Source: Sphaerosporella brunnea
Taxonomy: Eukaryota; Ascomycota; Pezizomycetes; Pezizales; Pyronemataceae
Assembly: GCA_008704415.1 (NCBI GenBank)
Contig: VXIS01000101.1
Coordinates: 62,001 to 126,000, forward strand
Reading direction: 5' to 3'
DNA: 64,000 nucleotides
Each line of letters begins with the position of its first letter. Positions within the stretch are counted from its first letter, which is position 1. The position numbers and the translations under genes are program-made. The notes under the pieces are model-generated. The model ran no database searches. It saw nothing but the letters and a program-made list of their open reading frames with translations, and was not told the DNA's origin. This document shows, one piece after another, positions 58,212 through 64,000 of the stretch.

Positions 58212-59613
58212 TTATTCATTTTTGAAGTGTACTCTAGCAGTTATGGGGAAGTGTCGACTTGCTCCGTGGGACCCGTGGTAGAGAGCGACCAGCCGAGAAC
58301 TGCAAACATTGTAATTGAAGTGCCGCACAAAGGATACAGACGTTCAAGGTGATGTCGCTGAGGTTTTTTTGGTTGCGCAGGTTGGCTTGGGCTTGGCGGT
58401 GGGGTGGATTGGGGTTTATGGATGAGTGTGAGTCATGGGAGAGCACTCTGGCATGTTTTCCTGGCGGAAACTCGCTTGAACGGGGGGTTTGTTTAAGAAA
58501 GTACTGCTGGACATTCTGGACTATTGAGCTGGTTGTCAACCCGGAAGGTATATTCAATCGCTTCCGAACGCCGCGGAGGACCAAACAGTGCCATTAGTAC
58601 CTTGCGAGGACAGATTTGCAGATCATATCACAGTCTGGATCTGAATCTGTGTTGTGAATTGGGTATAAGGATACTTGTATTGAGCGTTTAGCTGCGTTCG
58701 GGACCTGCAGAGCTAGCACGGTACTCTAAGCAGGTCGGTCTTTGGAGATGGGTCTCGGAGAAAACGCATCATGTTGCAATGTATTTCGACCACCTCGACT
58801 CGACCGTGTCTAGATCGATTGTACTCAGGTTTCTGAAAGCCTGAAAGCTGTCGGAATACTCGCATAGCATTGCACGCTGAGTTTCTGTGCGCCTAGGTAC
58901 ATAGTTCAGTAAGTACGTGTGTTTCCACCTGAATCGACGAGGCTGCTGTGGCTAGAGCCCACCTGCTGGCGCGGTTAATGTCATGTTACAATCCACCGTT
59001 CATACTCGGTGCTGGGGTAAAGTACGACAATGCAGGCGCCACGCATTTGGAGACGCGAGCGGATTATTTGCACTCGGGCCAGAAGGAGTGTGGCTTCGCC
59101 CTAAGTGCCCAGTAACCAATGAGGGATCCGCAACTTGCCAGTGAAGAGCTGCGTCAAAAAGAATCACATGGCGGGGCATCCCCAGCCAAAGCGGCCTTTG
59201 TTTTCACTCAAAGCGGCCCCTTCCTCTTGTTTGAGGCCAATACATCCGGCGTTGGAGTTTTCAATCGACTGTGGCTGCACGTGGCGCCTGCATTGTCGTA
59301 CTGTAGTGAGTATGCGCATATAACGTTCCTTTGTGTAACATGCATGCGGAGGCTTGTTGGACCTCCGCGATGGAGTAAGTATGTGAAAAAATTATTGAAA
59401 AGTGTGCGCTCTCTCATGAAGTGATTAAATACCCTAAAAAACACGGTAGATGCAATGCGCACATCTAATCCCAATCCCCAGGAGAGGGCCATATTGGTAT
59501 AGTTCCCCAGTGCTAAAGTGCATCTGCCGCCTCCCTCCCTTGATCTCCTCTCTCCATACTCGAATATATTGCCCAAGCCTAGCAGGAAGGTTGTTCCCAA
59601 GTTCCCAAAGCAC
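58212..59613. other. no supported gene
   Basis: Short frames only. A minus-strand start (MALFGPPRRSEAIEYTF, near 58593) looks gene-like, but its continuation could not be traced. Confidence 0.35.
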
Positions 59614-60559
59614 ATGAAAGGTCACGGAGCACTGATCACTTTCCAGAAACACACAGAAACACAAACGCCTACCCGCGCACAACTAAAAACACCGACTGTA
59701 TACGTCCCGATGAATTCCTCCCCAGACCCACTCGATCTCTACACCGCCCAAGAAGGCCAGCGGCACGAGGCCCAAGCTACAGAATACCGCCAACAAGACG
59801 AGTCTTGCCGGTTTTACATCTCCACAGATCCACAGCTATTTCAAGAAGATGTCGGACCAATTACAGAGACCCCGTTGGAGCAAGGCTCCTTCGAGGCAGC
59901 AACGGCAGCGGATTCAGGCGCTGGGTACTCTGTAGTCAGTCCCATATTTGGGAATGCCCACGAACCTCGGGACCTGCTTTACTACATGAGCCTTCTCGCC
60001 CGGAACAATGATGGAGATATCGAAAACTTAGCTCCCCACTTAGCTGCCCTCACCGAGGCCTATGGTGCTTCAGAATTTCATTGGTTTTCTCCCTGGGAGA
60101 GGTTCACATTTGACGCATGCCGCACGCCTGACCCTCGGTTCGAACTGAGTGCGCCGTGCCCTTCGGATTGCATAGATCCTAGTGTGCTATCGGTTCGCAA
60201 TCCTGTTCCGGGCGTTATCAGCGCCTCAACGCATCCAACGACTACTGAGGGTGACTCTGGCACCGAGGGGGATTCTGGCACCAGCGGGAGCTCTGTTTCC
60301 GGATCACGGCCTCTGTATAGTTGTTCCTTCGACAGCTGCCCCAGTACCTTCAAAAATAAAAACCACCTGGAGTAAGGCCCCTGCTTGGTTGGCGGAGTTG
60401 TCTGCTTATCGCTTGCCCAGTCAACATGAATATACACACACAGATGGAGTGAGGTGCGAGCACTGCAAAGGCAAGTTGTGCCGCCCGAGTGCTTTGGTGC
60501 GTCATCAGAACAACCCGCCGAAGGGATGTCCGCTGCGGAAAACCAAACTGGGAGTCTGA
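59614..60559 (+). CDS. C2H2 zinc-finger protein
   Basis: Exons 59614-60371 and 60421-60559, with a 49-nt intron (GTAAGG donor, CCCAG acceptor). Two in-frame starts exist, 59614 (298 residues) and 59710 (MNSSPDPLDLY, 266 residues). The first finger is built across the intron: YSCSFDSCPSTFKNKNHL then DQHEYTH, a C-x4-C-x12-H-x3-H finger. The second, VRCEHCKGKLCRPSALVRHQ then NNPPKGC, has Cys-x2-Cys and His followed by Cys, a C2HC variant. The long N-terminal part is acidic and unstructured with a GDSGTEGDSGTSGSS patch, as in many fungal C2H2 regulators. Splicing is supported by formation of the perfect first finger. Targets unknown. Confidence 0.72.
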
Positions 60560-62214
60560 GCTAGGCTTTGTGATCGCACCAACCGAATCCTCACCTTGGT
60601 TTCCAACGATCGGAGTTCTTGGGACCTGTTTCTTCTCGCAGGATCCCCTTTTTATTCACCGCCGTCTTTGCTCGCTCCTATTTTCGGTATCGATTCAGCT
60701 CTTCAGCTTGATTTTCTAGTCTTGTATTAGCTTCATACCCCGGCTCTTCAGCCTTTCCATTTTATACCCTTTCCATAAACACCGCTATCATTAACGATGT
60801 CGCGATTATCTGCTTTGCGTTTTTATTCTCTTATTCCCACCACTTACCCCTACCTCCCACTTCTACTCCACCTCTTACTTTTAACTCTTCTTGTGTTTTG
60901 GTGTTTTAGTGTTTGAGTTTTTTGTTTTTGTTTTCGCGGTTTGCGGTATTTGCTTTCCTCTACGCTACAATTCATAAGGGGAAAAAAAGACCCACGATGT
61001 AACGATGCTATGATATTAACGACCACCGCGAATGGGTGGAGCGGAATTTGGGTTGTCGATGTTTCCGGAGACGTTTCAACTGCTCACAGCCCTCCTCCAT
61101 TTCTTTCCTAGTTTAGGCATTGTTGCGCATTTTTTGGCGTTTTCTTATGTACCTGGGTGGGATATATTATATGGGTTCTGAACTTTGGACAGGCGGCGAT
61201 CTTTTGAGTTTTTTTTTTTTTTTTTTTTTCTTTTGAGGGTTTTGTTGGGATTTTTTGGTTGATCATGAGTTAGAGGCCGATTGGGCCGCAAAAATACAGA
61301 GCAATTGAAAAGGGTTCTGGGTTGTGGGTTTTCTGAGGAAATGTGGCGGACGAGGGGGGTATTTTTTATACATACCTGGAAATTTTATGTTTTAATTCTA
61401 ACAATTACACTCATAAGCAATGGCTCAATGGCTCCCAGCCCGCAAACTCAGAATGTGGAAGAAGCCCCCATCCCTCGACAAACAAACCGGAATGGGCTTC
61501 TTCTGCATTTCAACAGTGACAATGAACCCCGATGAAATAAAAAGAGAAAACACCATGCCCCTGCCAGCCTCGAAAATTACGATCAAACGTACCCAAGTCC
61601 CAAGCAGGCATTCAGCCACGCATGATATCAAGATTCCATGTGCTTCGCCGTTGATGCAAACCATGTCGTGTGGTTATTTCGGTCTTCCAGAAACTCCTCG
61701 TTCGAACCGTACACGCTCAAGAGAACTCTCAAAGCTGGGCCTTGCCCTCGACAGTGAGAGGCTTTGCTTTTTCTGAGTTAATTGCGGTGTGGTGCCGGGG
61801 CTCTCGAGCGTCTGAGTTGGTCGCGAGCTCGAGCTGGAGAGGTTGAAAACCGCCCTCGAAATTGCAGACTTGTGCCTAATACCTGGTCAGTTAGTCGGCG
61901 ACCCGAGGAGCCACAGGTGGCGTACGCCAACTCGCTTGGCAACAAAGCGGCCACCTAATACCCTTGAAATCCGTACGTGTTTGCTGACTGGGTTGCGGGC
62001 CGGATATTAAAGCGTTGCGGGAAGTCATACCCGGTTGGATCACTATGTATCACTCGATCAGCAACTTTGCATAAAGTTTCAAGAACTGCCCACACAAAGG
62101 GCCCCTCTACGGGAAGGCTTTGCACCGGACCGTCACACTTTCCCTTGTACGTGTACTAACACGACAACCCCCTCCCCACCAAGCTCCTCTTCGGTACATC
62201 CTCTGCCCGCAACA
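60560..62214. other. no supported gene
   Basis: T-rich 3' region of the zinc-finger gene, a T run near 61211-61229, then frames without signature. CTTTGC- and C-rich leader sequence just before 62215 is probably the promoter and 5' UTR of the next gene. Confidence 0.45.
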
Positions 62215-62956
62215 ATGAAGAAGCTCATAATTATCATCCTCACCGTCATCTGCACCATTGCTGCCGCGCGCTGGTCGTAAGTCCGCATTTCACCCTTCCT
62301 TCTCCCGCACTAACGTCCCCAGCCTCATCAGCGAGCCCCTCGATGTCTCCGACTTCGAGATGCTGCAGATGACTCTCCGTCCCCGCGCCGATGCTGAGCA
62401 CCACCAGCACGTCAACGACGAACTCATCAACTTTTCCATCGAGAGCATCGAATCGCGCCTCTCCAAGCTCACGTCCAGCCTGCAAGACTTTACCAAGTCG
62501 CCGGGATACGAGGAGCTCAACTCGGAGGCGGGTCTGTTCTTTGCGACCGCGACCGGGGATGACGAGGCGACCATTTTCCTGGCCACACAGACATTCATGA
62601 CCGGCGAGCAGCTGGTTTCTCTGCTCAGTCTTGGTTGGGCGATCAACAGCCTCCAGTCGCTCTCTGCGGACCTTGCCCACATGACTAGGAGTATGGAACC
62701 GTCGGTAACGCTTACCCCGGACTTTGGTGGTCCCTACACTGTTACGTTCGAGGGTCCTCAGGCCGGCGCTACGATGTTTGTTCCGTTGCAGACCGCCTAT
62801 TCGAGGTCTTACATCCAGCTGGAGACCAGCAAGGTTATGCTGGCAACCCCTTCTTCGACGGCCCCGAGCACGGGTGCGGCGCCGACGAAGCATGGCCCTC
62901 ATGCTACGTTGGTAGTGGTTGTGGCGGCAGTTGTGGCGGCGGCAGTTGCGGCTTAA
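62215..62956 (+). CDS. secreted GPI-anchor-type protein, paralogue of the gene at 28406
   Basis: Exons 62215-62276 and 62323-62956, 231 residues. Exon 1 is 62 nt, phase 2, and encodes a signal peptide (MKKLIIIILTVICTIAAARW). The 46-nt intron has a CACTAACG branch. The mature part is helical and acidic (ESIESRLSKLTSSLQDF, then IFLATQTFMTGEQLVSLL and INSLQSLSADLAHM). A beta-rich portion follows (SVTLTPDFGGPYTVTFEG) and a Ser/Thr/Pro linker. It ends in HATLVVVVAAVVAAAVAA, a GPI-type tail. It shares the TQTF(L/M)TG core, exon 1 length and phase with the 28.4-29.4 kb gene. No known family; a cell-surface role is inferred. Confidence 0.75.
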
Positions 62957-63616
62957 GAGGCGCACTGGCGCGGAAAAGCCAATAGAAAACCGAAGGGCTG
63001 CTATTGGCGGAGAATAATGGTCGTACCTACTGGGAGGGGAATCTTTCGACGTCCGCAAGTGGATATCGGAAGAAGGGAGTGCTTGTTATTTCTTTCATGT
63101 AATACAGTACTCTATTCCCGGTAAATCTGTTCAATTGGCCGACAACTCTATTTTATGATTCTTTGGAGTTGCGCCAGGGCGTCAGCAGTGCTTAGAGTCT
63201 TCGGATGGCTGCTGATCTAAGACGCTGCTGTGTAGGCCAACTTCGTAGATTGAAGAACGTACTCTTTCCGGTCGTGCCAACAGCGTATGCTGTCCATGCA
63301 TTGAGCCTTAACATTTCCACCGCCGATCTCATAATCCCTCTCAGAATACCGCTTACGTAGGAGATCGGCTCTGTTTGCTTAAAGGCGGATGTTGCCTGGC
63401 TAAATAGGAGTAAGCACTCTTGCAAGAGTGCGGATAGGCTTCTCGTAGCTGAACAGATTGCTTTTCTACCTCCTCGATCGTAGCAAAGTCATTCCGGCCA
63501 CCCGGTGGAAAAGGGTGCGAACAACGTGCCAAATATTTCCATCACAACATCGCTCCTCCCAATTTACCTCACAAACCCCACCTCTTACCCTTAACTACCC
63601 GGCCTTCAGAGAACTA
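62957..63616. other. no supported gene
   Basis: Short frames only. Confidence 0.4.
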
Positions 63617-63740
63617 TCCCCCCGCAGCGGTGAAAGTACTAGATCGAATAACAACCGTGAAATGGTGTGGATTAGTCGGAATAGTCACCGCCACTTTCAT
63701 CGGTTGTTGCTCGATCTAGCACTTTCACCACTGCGGGGGA
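63617..63740. mobile_element. 124-bp MITE-like hairpin element, TA-flanked
   Basis: Arms of about 45 bp start TCCCCCCGCAGCGGTGAAAG and its near-complement, bordered by TA (63615-63616, 63741-63742). The arms differ mostly by transitions. Confidence 0.85.
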
Positions 63741-63863
63741 TAAGTACCACCTGCTCGAGCTCCTCCGACTGAATCTGCTCAAGCGTTGGTACACCTGACC
63801 TAACTTCCGTATCTCTTCGAGTGTGGCAGTAGCGCTAATCGTGGATCTCAACTGAAGATTGTT

Positions 63864-63974
63864 TGTTTGTTTGTTTGTTTGTTTTCACTCAAGTTTCTTG
63901 TCTGCATGCGACCGCGAACGGTCATGACAGGCCCCCTGCTCTCTCGTCCCCTCTCTTATCCTGCCCGCCTATTC
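63864..63974 (-). mobile_element. 111-bp LINE 3' end with 9-bp target duplication
   Basis: Flanked by AAGATTGTT (63855-63863 and 63975-63983). Read leftwards it ends in a (CAAA)n tail and has a GACCG-TTCG-CGGTC hairpin (63910-63923). Confidence 0.85.
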
Positions 63975-64000
63975 AAGATTGTTAGCGGTGACCTGGCACC

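Noticed and set aside
63192..63425. 77-codon minus-strand frame
   Set aside because: No homology pattern and no splice context.

Overview
The window comes from a filamentous ascomycete (Pezizomycotina type) and is repeat-rich. The evidence is many 45-75 nt introns with CTRAY-like branch points, a highly reducing polyketide synthase (HR-PKS), an FSH1-type hydrolase, a Zn2Cys6 regulator, a DASH subunit, a FunK1-type kinase relic and Tad-like LINE remnants. I cannot name a genus. All exon models below were built by eye from splice signals and protein family patterns.

Left part (0.7-14 kb). A divergent pair shares a ~0.8 kb promoter region. On the minus strand is a LovG-like serine hydrolase (709-1670), and on the plus strand a complete 10-exon HR-PKS of about 2652 residues (2468-10961; KS-MAT-DH-cMT-ER-KR-ACP, no thioesterase). 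The hydrolase is the natural candidate to release the polyketide. No tailoring gene, transporter or regulator sits beside them. Next comes an unknown basic Ser/Arg-rich protein (12241-13703), then a gene-poor GC-rich stretch to 18.4 kb.

Middle part (18-36 kb). Short genes alternate with insertions: a nested LINE pair (18.4-19.6 kb), small TA-flanked inverted-repeat elements, a small C-terminally anchored protein, a Pro-rich repeat protein, the kinetochore protein Dad1, and two secreted GPI-anchor-type proteins. One of these carries thirteen 17-residue repeats. The other has a paralogue at 62.2 kb with the same exon structure. A broken Tc1-like transposase and a broken FunK1 kinase follow.

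Transposon island (36-51 kb). This holds a 3.8 kb IS630/Tc1-type element with matching terminal inverted repeats (TIRs) and a damaged transposase, and a second decayed transposase. It also holds several TA-flanked MITE-like elements, some nested, a ~440 bp giant palindrome, a possible 2OG-oxygenase relic, and several 5'-truncated LINE ends. Four of the window's LINE fragments have clear target-site duplications, and five of seven 3' ends keep a small hairpin near the A-rich tail.

Right part (51-64 kb). A four-exon Zn2Cys6 transcription factor (51711-55370), a weak Lys-rich exon, a C2H2 zinc-finger gene (59614-60559), the second GPI-type paralogue (62215-62956), a perfect small MITE and a last LINE end.
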